Origin: DATBIS01 sp036556805
Lineage (GTDB): Bacteria; Actinomycetota; UBA4738; HRBIN12
Length of the DNA stretch: 28,255 nt
NCBI GenBank assembly: GCA_036556805.1
Contig: DATBIS010000108.1
Coordinates: 1-28,255, forward strand
Direction: 5' to 3'
Part shown: in pieces, positions 1 through 7,580 of the stretch
Layout of the letters: each line of letters opens with the position of its first letter
Position numbering within the stretch: position 1 is the stretch's first letter
Made by a program: the position numbers and the translations under genes
Notes under the pieces: model-generated
The model's database searches: none
What the model saw: only the letters and a program-made list of their open reading frames with translations
What the model was told of the DNA's origin: nothing

Positions 1-69
1 GAGCTCGCCGAGGGCTCCACGATCGAGATCGACGCCGGCGAGGACGGTCTGGTCTTCCGGCCCCGCTGA
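1..69 (+). CDS. C-terminal 22 residues of a protein cut by the window edge, possibly a Clp-family ATPase
   Basis: Frame 1 is open from the first base to a TGA at 67-69 and encodes ELAEGSTIEIDAGEDGLVFR plus two residues. A short 'G-x-T-x-x-x-D' strand pair followed by 'LVF' resembles the C-terminal end of ClpB/ClpC-type AAA+ proteins. With only 22 residues this is a resemblance and not an identification. The stop is 45 bases before the next gene, which has its own promoter. Confidence 0.4.
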   Translation, partial: ELAEGSTIEIDAGEDGLVFRPR

Positions 70-79
70 GGTCCTTGCC

Positions 80-107
80 TTGAGCGACCGGCCGGGATAC
101 CGATACT
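80..107 (+). promoter_or_regulatory. Probable promoter for the 115-789 gene, leaderless type
   Basis: A -35-like TTGAGC (80-85) is followed after 16 bases by a -10-like GATACT (102-107). The ATG at 115 lies 7 bases past the -10, so transcription would start at or next to the start codon. No Shine-Dalgarno sequence precedes this ATG, which agrees with leaderless translation. Inferred from sequence only. Confidence 0.5.
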
Positions 108-114
108 CCTGACC

Positions 115-789
115 ATGGAGATCGCGGTCTTCCTCCTCATAGCCCTGATCGCCGGCGGCGCGGCCTTCCTCGCGTACTACCTCAAGCAGAAGCGCATCCA
201 GGGGCTCGCCGCCGCCGCGAAGCAGCTGGGCCTCGCGTTCTCACGGTCCGACCCGTTCGCGACGCTCGCCGAGCCGTTCGCGCTCCTGCACAAGGGCGAC
301 GGCCAGGGCGTCGAGAACGTGATGTCCGGGGTCTGGCAGGGCGTGGACCTGCGGCAGTTCGACTTCTGGTACTACGAGGAGTCCACGGACTCGCAGGGCC
401 ACCGCTCGAAGTCGTACTACCGGTTCAACTGCGTGATCGCTCCGATCGAGGCCGCGTGCGCGCACCTCACGATCGACCACGAGAACGTCTTCACGCGCCT
501 TGCCGACGCCCTGAGCTTCCACGACATCGAGTTCGAGTCCGCGGAGTTCAACCGGGCCTACCAGGTGAAGTGCGACGACAAGAAGTTCGCGAACGACTTC
601 GTCGACGCACGGATGATGAACTGGCTGCTCAAGCACGGGGCCGGGTACTCCTTCGAGGTGTGCGGCGATCGGGTCCTGTGCGCCCACAAGCGCCTGCAGC
701 CCAACGAGCTGATCCCACTGCTCGGCACGACGAGGGCATTCCACGAGGCGGTCCCGCGCGTCGTGTTCGACCTCTACGCGAAGGGATAG
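115..789 (+). CDS. Membrane-anchored protein of unknown function
   Basis: The protein has 224 residues. Residues about 3-24 form one hydrophobic N-terminal segment, followed by a basic stretch (KQKRIQ), which suggests a single membrane anchor with the remainder in the cytoplasm. The soluble part (about 35-224) is mixed alpha/beta and rich in aromatic residues, with the stretch FDFWYYEE near 83-90; I recognise no catalytic motif. Its anchor-plus-globular design resembles uncharacterised actinobacterial proteins that evaluate a stored 'DUF3137-like' fold, but I cannot assign it to a family. The start is set by the upstream promoter that places ATG 115 at the transcript end. lemA follows 34 bases after the stop with its own ribosome binding site, so the two may be co-transcribed. 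Confidence 0.75.
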   Translation: MEIAVFLLIALIAGGAAFLAYYLKQKRIQGLAAAAKQLGLAFSRSDPFATLAEPFALLHKGDGQGVENVMSGVWQGVDLRQFDFWYYEESTDSQGHRSKSYYRFNCVIAPIEAACAHLTIDHENVFTRLADALSFHDIEFESAEFNRAYQVKCDDKKFANDFVDARMMNWLLKHGAGYSFEVCGDRVLCAHKRLQPNELIPLLGTTRAFHEAVPRVVFDLYAKG

Positions 790-823
790 GCTTCCCCGGG
801 CAAGCCTCTGAAAGGACGGACCC

Positions 824-1507
824 GTGGGACCTGTGCTCCTCGTGATTCTCGGCGTCGTCGTGCTCGTCGCGATCGCCGCCGTCGTCTCCTACAACCGCTT
901 CGTCTCCCAGAAGAACACGATCCGCGATGCCTGGGCGAACATCGACACCGAGCTCCGCCGCCGGTACGACCTCATCCCGAACCTCGTCGAGACCGTGAAG
1001 GGCTACGCGACGCACGAGCGCGAGGTGTTCGAGAACGTCACGAAGGCCCGGGCGATGGCGACCGCCGCCACGGGGTCGCCGGCCGAGCAGGCTGCGGCCG
1101 AGGGCCCGTTCGTGGCGGCGCTCCGGCAGCTGTTCGCGGTCGCGGAGAACTATCCGCAGCTGAAGGCGAACGAGAACTTCCTCGCGCTGCAAGCCGAGCT
1201 CTCCAACACGGAGGATCGCTTGCAGACGTCGCGCCGCTTCTACAACTCGAACGTGCGCGACTACAACCGTCGCGTGCAGGCGTTCCCGTCGAACGTCGTC
1301 GCGAACATGTTCCACTTCCAGGCCGAGCAGTTCTTCGAGATCGAGGAGGCGATCCGAGAGGCCGGGCCGCCGCAGGTGAACTTCACGAGCCCGGGTCCAT
1401 CGGTGTCGTTCGGTGACCAGGGTGGAGCGGCTGCGGCACCGCCAGCCGCGACACCGCCGCCCGCACCCGAGTCGCCCCCGACGCCTCCCGCTCCGCCGAG
1501 TCCCTAG
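824..1507 (+). CDS. lemA: LemA family protein
   Basis: The 227-residue protein has the LemA layout: one N-terminal membrane segment (about 2-22), then YNRFVSQKN, a long helical region with the characteristic DLIPNLVETVKGYA, and the C-terminal FFEIEEA near the end of the conserved domain. Residues after about 190 are a low-complexity Pro/Ala tail that most LemA proteins lack. LemA proteins sit in the membrane with most of the chain outside a four-helix bundle; their biochemical role is not settled. The GTG start at 824 is supported by AAAGGACGGA at 811-820. The gene ends 3 bases before the stop of the opposing secreted-protein gene, leaving no room for a separate terminator. Confidence 0.9.
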   Translation: MGPVLLVILGVVVLVAIAAVVSYNRFVSQKNTIRDAWANIDTELRRRYDLIPNLVETVKGYATHEREVFENVTKARAMATAATGSPAEQAAAEGPFVAALRQLFAVAENYPQLKANENFLALQAELSNTEDRLQTSRRFYNSNVRDYNRRVQAFPSNVVANMFHFQAEQFFEIEEAIREAGPPQVNFTSPGPSVSFGDQGGAAAAPPAATPPPAPESPPTPPAPPSP

Positions 1508-1510
1508 CGG

Positions 1511-2419
1511 CTACGGGTTCGTGAACGAGTAGATGTCGGCATCGAACGTCGAACAATCGAAGAAGTCCACGAACCAGGTCACGGTGCCAAGTCCATCGTC
1601 GAAGATTGAGGTATGGGCTACGTCGGTCACATCGTCGAACTCATAAACGACCACCGGGTTGCTGCTGCCTGTCCACTTCATCAGCTTCACGTTGGCTGCG
1701 CACCCATTGCCGCTTCGCACGAGGTAAACGTTGCCGGCGAGGTCGACCGAGGCCGCGTAGTAGAGCTTGTCAAGTGGATTGGGGATCTTCTCGATGACGT
1801 CGTTCATGATGTCGTAGCGATAGGCCTTCCACCCGCCTGCCGCGCTAGTCGTCCACACGATCCAGTTGCCGTAGATGCGAGGCGTTGATGCAAGGTCGAC
1901 CTTCGGCCGATCGATGCTCGTGACGTTGATCTTGTCGCCGGTGGTCAGATCGGTGACGAGATAGAGCTTGAATGCGTTCTTCGTCGTGCGGATGAACGTG
2001 AACGTGTTTCCGAACAACCCAGAACAGCATTCCCACTTGCTCGTGTTGACACCTGGTGGGAGCGCCACATTCGACATGGCGGTCATGTCGTAGAGCTTCA
2101 CGTCGGACTTGTTCTTCTTGACCGACTGCCATGCGAGCAATGATCCGGCCTGGTCGACGGCATTCGAGTAGCCAGTCCCCGAGTTATTGACCTGAAACTT
2201 CGCTCCCACGGTCGGATCGACCCAGACGTCGTACCCGTTTGCTCCGGCTCGATCCTGCGTCCACGCAAAATATTCTGCGTTGCCGGTGCCGCCGAACTGA
2301 GCCCGGGGTCCTGTCTCGACTGGAACCGGCACGAGGCCCCCTGCCTGTGCTCCTGACGCGACCAACAACAGCAGTGCGACGAGCGCGAAGGCAATGGTGC
2401 TGCGGCGACGTAGGCGCAC
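1511..2419 (-). CDS. Secreted protein of unknown function with beta-propeller-like repeats
   Basis: The reading frame continues upstream to 2500, but I place the start at the GTG at 2419. It has a strong ribosome binding site (GGGAGGG at 2424-2430), and the protein then begins with a classical signal peptide: VRLRRR, a hydrophobic core at about 9-21, and a cleavage-like ASGAQA at 21-26. The mature part of about 275 residues repeats a pattern of 'W/F-x-x-x-x-x-G-x-x-(V/W)-x-x-YD', for instance around residues 52-66, 95-111 and 186-203, as in TolB/WD-like beta-propellers. No enzyme motif or lipobox is seen. One line of this gene (1621-1680) counts as 57% G+C, far below its neighbours, and its codons carry more A/T at third positions, which suggests recent transfer. 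Confidence 0.7.
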   Translation of the reverse strand: MRLRRRSTIAFALVALLLLVASGAQAGGLVPVPVETGPRAQFGGTGNAEYFAWTQDRAGANGYDVWVDPTVGAKFQVNNSGTGYSNAVDQAGSLLAWQSVKKNKSDVKLYDMTAMSNVALPPGVNTSKWECCSGLFGNTFTFIRTTKNAFKLYLVTDLTTGDKINVTSIDRPKVDLASTPRIYGNWIVWTTSAAGGWKAYRYDIMNDVIEKIPNPLDKLYYAASVDLAGNVYLVRSGNGCAANVKLMKWTGSSNPVVVYEFDDVTDVAHTSIFDDGLGTVTWFVDFFDCSTFDADIYSFTNP

Positions 2420-2503
2420 GGGGCCCTCCCTCTGCGGGATTTCTTCTGATTCGCCCGATCCCGCGACCAGATCTTCCTCCTCGGGTGCGCCGGCGTGCAA
2501 TGG

Positions 2504-3829
2504 TCAATCGAGCGCGACCGGGAGCCCGCTCCCGTAGTCGGACTCGGGTGGGCCGCCGCAGCCCTCGAGCATGGTCGCGCGACGGACGTCGGTGGTGAAG
2601 ATCGTCCACACGATCGCGAAGACCGTGCCGATGAGGCCCAGCGCGATCGCAGTGGGCTTCACGCCGAACGTGTGCGCGGCCACGCCTGTCGCGATGCTGG
2701 AGATCGCGAAGGTCGCCGTGAGGAGCGCGAGGTCGAACGAGAAGATCCGCCCACGGATGCGGTCGGGCACGATGCGCTGCAGGCCGTAGGACGAGAGCAT
2801 CCATTGGGCGCCCCCGCCGACGTGGGCGACCGCGACGATCGGCATCGCGACGATCAGCGTCGGCGCGAGGCCGAGCAGCGTGTACGCGACCCCGAACACC
2901 AGCAGCGCGAGGCCGATTACCGTGAAGAGCCGCCGATCCTGCGGACCGAGCAGGCTTCGCCCGATGAACGGTCCGACGAGGGCTCCCACGCCGCGCGCGG
3001 CCATCAGAAAGCCGATCGCTGCGTCGTTGCCGCGGAACACCTCGGTGGCGAACAGGGAGATCAGGACGAGCACCCCGGCTCCGAGCCCGAACCCGCATTT
3101 CACGGCGAGGAGCGCGAGCACGCGATGGTCCTTCGAGGCGTAGGAGAAGGTCTCGCGGGTCGCGTCGAGGATCTTCGGATGCTCGTCCTCGTGGTCTCGA
3201 GCTTCCGAGAACGGCCTGTGGACGCTCGCGATCAGCAAGCCCGACGCGCCGAAGGACAGGGCGTCCACCACGATCGCCGCGTCGCGGCCCGCGATCGCGG
3301 CCACGAGGCCGCCCAGCGCGGCCCCGACCGCGAGCATCGTGCCCCAGAGCGAGCCGCTGAGGGCATTCGCCGTGGAGAGGTCCTCCTCGTCGACCAGGTT
3401 GGGGAGCGCGGCCGAGGACGCCGGGTCGAATCCCGCCGCGAACGACGCCATCACCGCGAGGAGCGGATAGGCGACCCACACGGTGTCGCTCGATCGCACG
3501 AACAGGAACCCCAAGCACACGAGGGCGCGTGCGAGGTCGCACACCACCATGAGCTTGCGGCGATCGAGGCGGTCGACGAGCGCTCCTGCCGCCGGCGCGA
3601 GGAAGAAGAGCGGCAGGTCCTGCACGGCGAACAGGAACGCGACCGCGATCGGCGACCCCGTGAGGTCGATCACCAGGCCGGTGAGCGCCACCACCAGGAA
3701 CCAGTCGCCGCCGAGGGAGATGAGAGAAGCGAGGTAGACGTTGCGGAAGTCGCGGTTGTCCCGCAACAGGGCCCAGCTCGCCCGGACGCCGCCGTCCGGG
3801 CGCTCGGAGGTAGATTCGCGCTCGACCAC
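2504..3829 (-). CDS. Major facilitator superfamily exporter, EntS/MFS_3-like
   Basis: About 441 residues with roughly 10-12 hydrophobic segments. The signature between segments 2 and 3 reads GALVDRLDRRKLM, the usual G-x-x-x-D-R-x-x-R-R loop of the MFS. The second half has RGVGALVGPFIGR and PDRIRGRIFS, which are typical of the MFS_3 group of drug or siderophore exporters; the substrate is unknown. The frame is open to an ATG at 3889, but that start would overlap the divergent hydrolase gene by 17 bases and has no ribosome binding site, so I chose the GTG at 3829. ATG 3874 is a further alternative. It lies upstream of the secreted-protein gene on the same strand, 84 bases apart. Confidence 0.85.
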   Translation of the reverse strand: MVERESTSERPDGGVRASWALLRDNRDFRNVYLASLISLGGDWFLVVALTGLVIDLTGSPIAVAFLFAVQDLPLFFLAPAAGALVDRLDRRKLMVVCDLARALVCLGFLFVRSSDTVWVAYPLLAVMASFAAGFDPASSAALPNLVDEEDLSTANALSGSLWGTMLAVGAALGGLVAAIAGRDAAIVVDALSFGASGLLIASVHRPFSEARDHEDEHPKILDATRETFSYASKDHRVLALLAVKCGFGLGAGVLVLISLFATEVFRGNDAAIGFLMAARGVGALVGPFIGRSLLGPQDRRLFTVIGLALLVFGVAYTLLGLAPTLIVAMPIVAVAHVGGGAQWMLSSYGLQRIVPDRIRGRIFSFDLALLTATFAISSIATGVAAHTFGVKPTAIALGLIGTVFAIVWTIFTTDVRRATMLEGCGGPPESDYGSGLPVALD

Positions 3830-3872
3830 GGGAGTTGCCAGACTACCCGCGCACCGACCCTTGGAGGCGACC

Positions 3873-4517
3873 ATGCTCGACCGGTTCACGTGGATCCGTC
3901 AGGCCGCACTGCGCTGGGCGGGAGAGGGACGCACCGTGTACATCGACCCCTGGGGCGTGGGTGACGACGACCCGCCGGCGGACCTCATCCTCATCACGCA
4001 CGCGCACGGGGACCACTTCGCGCCCGACGACATCGAGCGCATCCGCGGCGGCACGACGAAGCTCGTGGCGCCCCACGACGTCGCGGCCGAGCTTTCGGGA
4101 GACGTGACCCCCGTCGCCCCGGGCGAGTCGCACGAGATCGCCGGCGTCCGCTTCACCACCGTGCCGGCGTACAACGTCGAGGAGGAACGGCTCGACATGC
4201 ACCCGAAGGAGAACCGCTGGGTGGGCTACGTTCTCGACCTGGGCGGGTCGACCTACTACCACGCGGGCGACACCGACCACGCGCCGGAGCTCGACGAGCT
4301 GCGCGCCGACGTCGCGTTCCTGCCGATCGGCGGCACGTACACGATGGACCCCGTGCAAGCCGGCGGGCTCGCACGCTCGATCGCGCCGCAGCTTGCGGTG
4401 CCGATGCACTACGGCTTCGTGGTGGGATCGCCCTCCGACGCCGAGCGCTTCCGGAAGGAGGCGGACCCCGTGAAGGTCGAGGTCCTCACGCCCACGAACC
4501 CGTTCGAACGTCCATGA
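3873..4517 (+). CDS. MBL-fold metal-dependent hydrolase (UlaG/YtkL-like)
   Basis: The 214-residue protein carries the metallo-beta-lactamase motif HAHGDH at 43-48, a further HAGDTD at 130-135 and a late His in PMHYG at 178-181. These are the positions expected for the two-metal site. The short form without an extra domain fits the UlaG/YtkL-like group of hydrolases; the substrate cannot be read from sequence. ATG 3873 is supported by GGAGG at 3863-3867. The stop overlaps the next start (ATGA, 4514-4517), so it is translationally coupled to the DUF2090 gene. Confidence 0.88.
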   Translation: MLDRFTWIRQAALRWAGEGRTVYIDPWGVGDDDPPADLILITHAHGDHFAPDDIERIRGGTTKLVAPHDVAAELSGDVTPVAPGESHEIAGVRFTTVPAYNVEEERLDMHPKENRWVGYVLDLGGSTYYHAGDTDHAPELDELRADVAFLPIGGTYTMDPVQAGGLARSIAPQLAVPMHYGFVVGSPSDAERFRKEADPVKVEVLTPTNPFERP

Positions 4518-5419
4518 CGCTGGGGTTCGACGGGAAGCTCTTCCTGCTCGCCTTCGACCATCGCGGCTCGTTCCAGGAGACGTTCTTCGGGGTCGAAGGC
4601 GAACCCACTCCGGAGCAGGCGGCGAGCATCGCCGACGCGAAGGCCGTGATCTACGAGGGCGTGCTGAGCGCCCTGCAGGGGGGAGCGCCTCGCGAGGGCG
4701 CGGGCGTGCTCGTGGACGAGCAGTTCGGTGCCGACGTCGCGCGCGCAGCGAAGGGAGAGGGGCTGCTCCTCGCGATGCCGGTCGAACGGTCGGGCCAGGC
4801 GGAGTTCGACTTCGAGTACGGCGAGGAGTTCGGCGAACACATCGAACGGTTCGATCCCTCGTTCTCGAAGGTGCTCGTCCGCTACAACCCCGAGGGCGAT
4901 GCCTCGATGAACGAGCGGCAGGCCGAACGGCTCCGGCGGCTCGGCGCGTGGCTGCACGAGCGCGGGCGCCGCTACCTCTTCGAGTTGCTGGTGCCGGCCG
5001 AAGCTCATCAGCTCGCATCCGTGGAGGGCGACGCCGCGCGATTCGACGTGGAGGTTCGCCCCGGGCTCGTCGTTCGCGCGATCGGGGAGCTGCAGCGGGC
5101 CGGCGTCGAGCCGGACATCTGGAAGCTCGAGGGCCTCGAGCGCCGCGAGGACTGCATCGCGGTCGCGGAGGCCGCGACCACGGGAGGCAGACACGGCGTC
5201 GTCTGCGTGGTGTTGGGGCGCGGAGCGGACCGGGACGCCGTCGATCGGTGGCTCCGCGCCGCGTCGGGCGTTCCCGGGTATGCGGGCTTCGCGATCGGCC
5301 GGTCGATCTGGTGGGATCCGCTGCGCGCGTTCGTGGACGGGGAGGAGGGCCGCGACGAAGTCGCGGCCCGCATCGGTTCGCACTATCGTCGGTTCATCGA
5401 CGTGAGCGAAGGAGGGTGA
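4514..5419 (+). CDS. DUF2090 domain protein (IolC C-terminal-like, aldolase-type fold)
   Basis: 301 residues that open with LFLLAFDHRGSFQ at 9-21, the hallmark of DUF2090. This domain also occurs as the C-terminal half of some IolC proteins (5-dehydro-2-deoxygluconokinase), where it is related to class I aldolases of the LacD type. The late stretch FAIGRSIWW matches the phosphate-binding end of such barrels. A stand-alone copy like this may act on a sugar phosphate, but no substrate is evident and no inositol genes are nearby. It overlaps the MBL-fold gene by 4 bases and is followed 5 bases later by dodecin, so the three genes appear to form one operon. Confidence 0.8.
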   Translation: MTLGFDGKLFLLAFDHRGSFQETFFGVEGEPTPEQAASIADAKAVIYEGVLSALQGGAPREGAGVLVDEQFGADVARAAKGEGLLLAMPVERSGQAEFDFEYGEEFGEHIERFDPSFSKVLVRYNPEGDASMNERQAERLRRLGAWLHERGRRYLFELLVPAEAHQLASVEGDAARFDVEVRPGLVVRAIGELQRAGVEPDIWKLEGLERREDCIAVAEAATTGGRHGVVCVVLGRGADRDAVDRWLRAASGVPGYAGFAIGRSIWWDPLRAFVDGEEGRDEVAARIGSHYRRFIDVSEGG

Positions 5420-5424
5420 CGAAC

Positions 5425-5628
5425 ATGGCGGTCATCAAGACGATCGACCTCGTGGGGGTCTCGGGCGAGAGCTGGCGCGACGCCGCGCAGCAGGCGCTGT
5501 CCGAGGCCGCGAAGACCATCCGCGGCATCGAGGGGATGGACATCCTCGAGACCCGCGCGAAGGTCGAGAACGGGCAGATCACCGAGTTCCTCACGCACGT
5601 CCGGATCCTGTTCCGGATCGAACGCTGA
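5425..5628 (+). CDS. Dodecin, flavin-binding storage protein
   Basis: The 67-residue product has the complete dodecin fold pattern: a first strand VIKTIDLVGVS, the helix SWRDAAQQALSEAAKT, and two strands ending TEFLTHVRILFRIE. Dodecins assemble into hollow dodecamers that bind FMN, FAD or riboflavin-like compounds and protect the cell from free flavin. The tryptophan at position 17 and the Q/E in the last strand are where flavin-contacting residues sit in the family. The start ATG 5425 follows GGAGGG at 5411-5416, which overlaps the end of the DUF2090 gene. Its stop lies 3 bases from the stop of the opposing TauE/SafE gene. Confidence 0.92.
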   Translation: MAVIKTIDLVGVSGESWRDAAQQALSEAAKTIRGIEGMDILETRAKVENGQITEFLTHVRILFRIER

Positions 5629-5631
5629 GGA

Positions 5632-6681
5632 TCAGGCCGCGCGTTCGGCCGTCGCCGTCGCCACGGCCTCCAGCTGCGGCCTCGTCTTCGCGAAGTACGC
5701 GATTGCTGCGGCGAACCCGACGCCGAACGGTGCTCCCGCGGCCTGCATGCGGATCCACCGGTCCCGGTCGAGGCCGGCCCTCGTCCAGTCTCTTTGCGGG
5801 TGGCTGAACGCGTCGACGGCACCCCAAAGAGGCAGCCCGACGATGGCGACCGCGAGCAAGACGAAGCCGAGCGTCGCGGTCGGAACGTTCACGAGCTTCA
5901 ATCCGGACGCCAGCAACACGTACACGAGCGCAGGCCTGATCAGTCCGTCGGGAGCCTTCGACGAGACCCGGGCGCCGACGTAGACGCCAGGGATCGCACC
6001 GACGAGGACCGAGCTGGTGAGTCCGAGCTCGAACTCGCCGAACAGGATGTGTGCGATCGCCGCGGATGCAACGAGCGGCACCGCTTGCGCGAGGTCGGTG
6101 CCCACCAGCTCGGCGCTTCGCAAGGCGGGATAGAGCAGCATCAGGCACACGATGATCACCGACCCCGAGCCCACCGACGTCATCCCCACGAGCAGCCCTC
6201 CGACGGCCCCGAGCAACAGCGTCGGGAGCGCCCTCACACGCATAGGAGCGAGCGGCCCTGGTTCGGCTCTCGCCTCACGCAGTCGACGGGTCCGGCGGCC
6301 CTGCAGCCACGACTTCACCACCATCGCCCCGGCCGCAAGCATCAGTGTCGCGCCCAGCAGCGTCTTGATCGTGTCCTGCACCTGCTCGCCCTCGCCGAGC
6401 GATCGCAAGATGAACACTCCCGCGAAGGCCGAGGGAACCGAACCGATCGCGAGCCATCGCACGAGCTCCCAGCGGACGGTGCCGCGACGGAGGTGGACGG
6501 CGCCACCGATCGGCTTCATCACCATCGCCGCGACGAGGTCGCTCGAGACTGCGGCGAGCGGCTCGACCTTGAACAGCAAGACGAGGATCGGCGTCATGAG
6601 CGCCCCGCCGCCCATGCCGGTGAGCCCGACGGTGAACCCGACGATGAGCGCGGCGAGGGCAACGTACAGGTCGAGGTGCAT
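5632..6681 (-). CDS. TauE/SafE (TSUP) family membrane transporter
   Basis: 349 residues with eight or so membrane segments in two repeated halves, each opening with the family signature: GLTGMGGGALMTP at 19-31 and GMTSVGSGSVIIV at 166-178. Members move sulfite, sulfonates or related sulfur and organic anions across the membrane. A polar C-terminal tail of about 50 residues follows a final hydrophobic segment. ATG 6681 has GGGAG at 6685-6689. The gene is 137 bases beyond the permease gene on the same strand, so it may be the last gene of the leftward sulfur operon. Sulfur specificity is inferred from this context. Confidence 0.88.
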   Translation of the reverse strand: MHLDLYVALAALIVGFTVGLTGMGGGALMTPILVLLFKVEPLAAVSSDLVAAMVMKPIGGAVHLRRGTVRWELVRWLAIGSVPSAFAGVFILRSLGEGEQVQDTIKTLLGATLMLAAGAMVVKSWLQGRRTRRLREARAEPGPLAPMRVRALPTLLLGAVGGLLVGMTSVGSGSVIIVCLMLLYPALRSAELVGTDLAQAVPLVASAAIAHILFGEFELGLTSSVLVGAIPGVYVGARVSSKAPDGLIRPALVYVLLASGLKLVNVPTATLGFVLLAVAIVGLPLWGAVDAFSHPQRDWTRAGLDRDRWIRMQAAGAPFGVGFAAAIAYFAKTRPQLEAVATATAERAA

Positions 6682-6818
6682 GCGCTCCCGTTCGGCACGA
6701 AGAACGGCTACGGCACGAGCGCCGCAGCCGGCCCGTTGGACGGTACCGACGGCCGCCGGCCGACGTCAAGCGGCGACGGGTCGGGTTTCCTCCTTCGTTC
6801 GGCGGAGACCGATTGCCG
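6682..6818. other. Intergenic gap between permease and TauE/SafE genes
   Basis: The 137 bases hold no convincing gene. On the minus strand a small GC stem (CGGCC-GGC-GGCCG, within about 6745-6765) occurs without a T-run, so it is not a clear terminator. I could not identify a -10 box with confidence. Confidence 0.4.
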
Positions 6819-7580
6819 CTAGTGAAGTCCCCGGCGCCGCCGGATCCGCCGGTCGACGGTGCCGAACACCAGATAGTCGACGCCGACGCCGACGAGCACG
6901 ATGACGCCGAGGGCGGCGATCAGCGTCGGCGTGTCGTTCTGCGAGGCGGCGAGGAGCTGGCCGAGGCCCGTCGCGCGGCCGGCCCCCACGATGAGCTCGC
7001 CGGCGAGCAGCGCTTTCCACGCGAACCCCCACGCCTGCTGGAAGCCGCTCACGTATCCGGGCAAGGCCGCAGGGAAGATCACCGAGCGATAGAGCTCCCA
7101 CCCCTTGGCGCCCATCGTCTGTCCGGCGCGAACGAAGACCGGCGGCACCTGCCGGAACGCGGAGATCGTGGCGAGCGTCACCGATGGGAACGACCCGACG
7201 ATCGCTACCGCCACGACCGCGCGCTCGGTGAGGCCGAACCACACGATCGCGATCGGGAGCACGGCGATCGGGGGCACGATCTGTAGCGCCACCACGAGCG
7301 GTCGAACCGATCTTCGTGTGAGCTCGTGCAGCGCGAGGACGACCCCGAGTCCCGTGCCGATCACGATGGCCACCACGAACGAGAACGCGAGCCGGATCAA
7401 GGTCCGTGCGGCCGCCTGCTGGATCGTTCCGTCCGCGATCCCTTCTCGGAACGCGCGCCACGTCTCGAGCGGTGACGGCACTCCGGACGACGACGAGAGC
7501 CCCGCCACGATCGCCCAGATCGCGAGGAGTCCCACGAGCCCGAGCAGCGGAGGGCCCAGCTCGCTAACGATCCAGCGCAC
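6819..7580 (-). CDS. ABC transporter permease, SsuC/TauC/NrtB-like
   Basis: 253 residues with about six membrane segments. The cytoplasmic coupling (EAA) loop reads AGQTMGAKGWELYRSVIFP at about 152-170, as in sulfonate, taurine and nitrate permeases. It would pair as a homodimer with the ATPase encoded just upstream, whose 3' end it overlaps by 17 bases (7564-7580). GTG 7580 is the only good start; GGGAGGTGG lies some 20 bases upstream, so coupling to the ATPase probably drives translation. No matching periplasmic binding protein (SsuA/TauA) is encoded in this operon. The sulfonate assignment comes from family and neighbours. Confidence 0.88.
   Translation of the reverse strand: MRWIVSELGPPLLGLVGLLAIWAIVAGLSSSSGVPSPLETWRAFREGIADGTIQQAAARTLIRLAFSFVVAIVIGTGLGVVLALHELTRRSVRPLVVALQIVPPIAVLPIAIVWFGLTERAVVAVAIVGSFPSVTLATISAFRQVPPVFVRAGQTMGAKGWELYRSVIFPAALPGYVSGFQQAWGFAWKALLAGELIVGAGRATGLGQLLAASQNDTPTLIAALGVIVLVGVGVDYLVFGTVDRRIRRRRGLH

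Noticed and set aside
3830..3889. MFS start at ATG 3889 or ATG 3874
   Set aside because: Both lack ribosome binding sites and overlap the start of the divergent hydrolase gene; GTG 3829 leaves a 43-base divergent gap.
2495..3964. A 489-codon plus-strand open frame opposite the MFS gene
   Set aside because: Charge-rich, repetitive product with no membrane segments or motifs; the minus-strand MFS protein is convincing.
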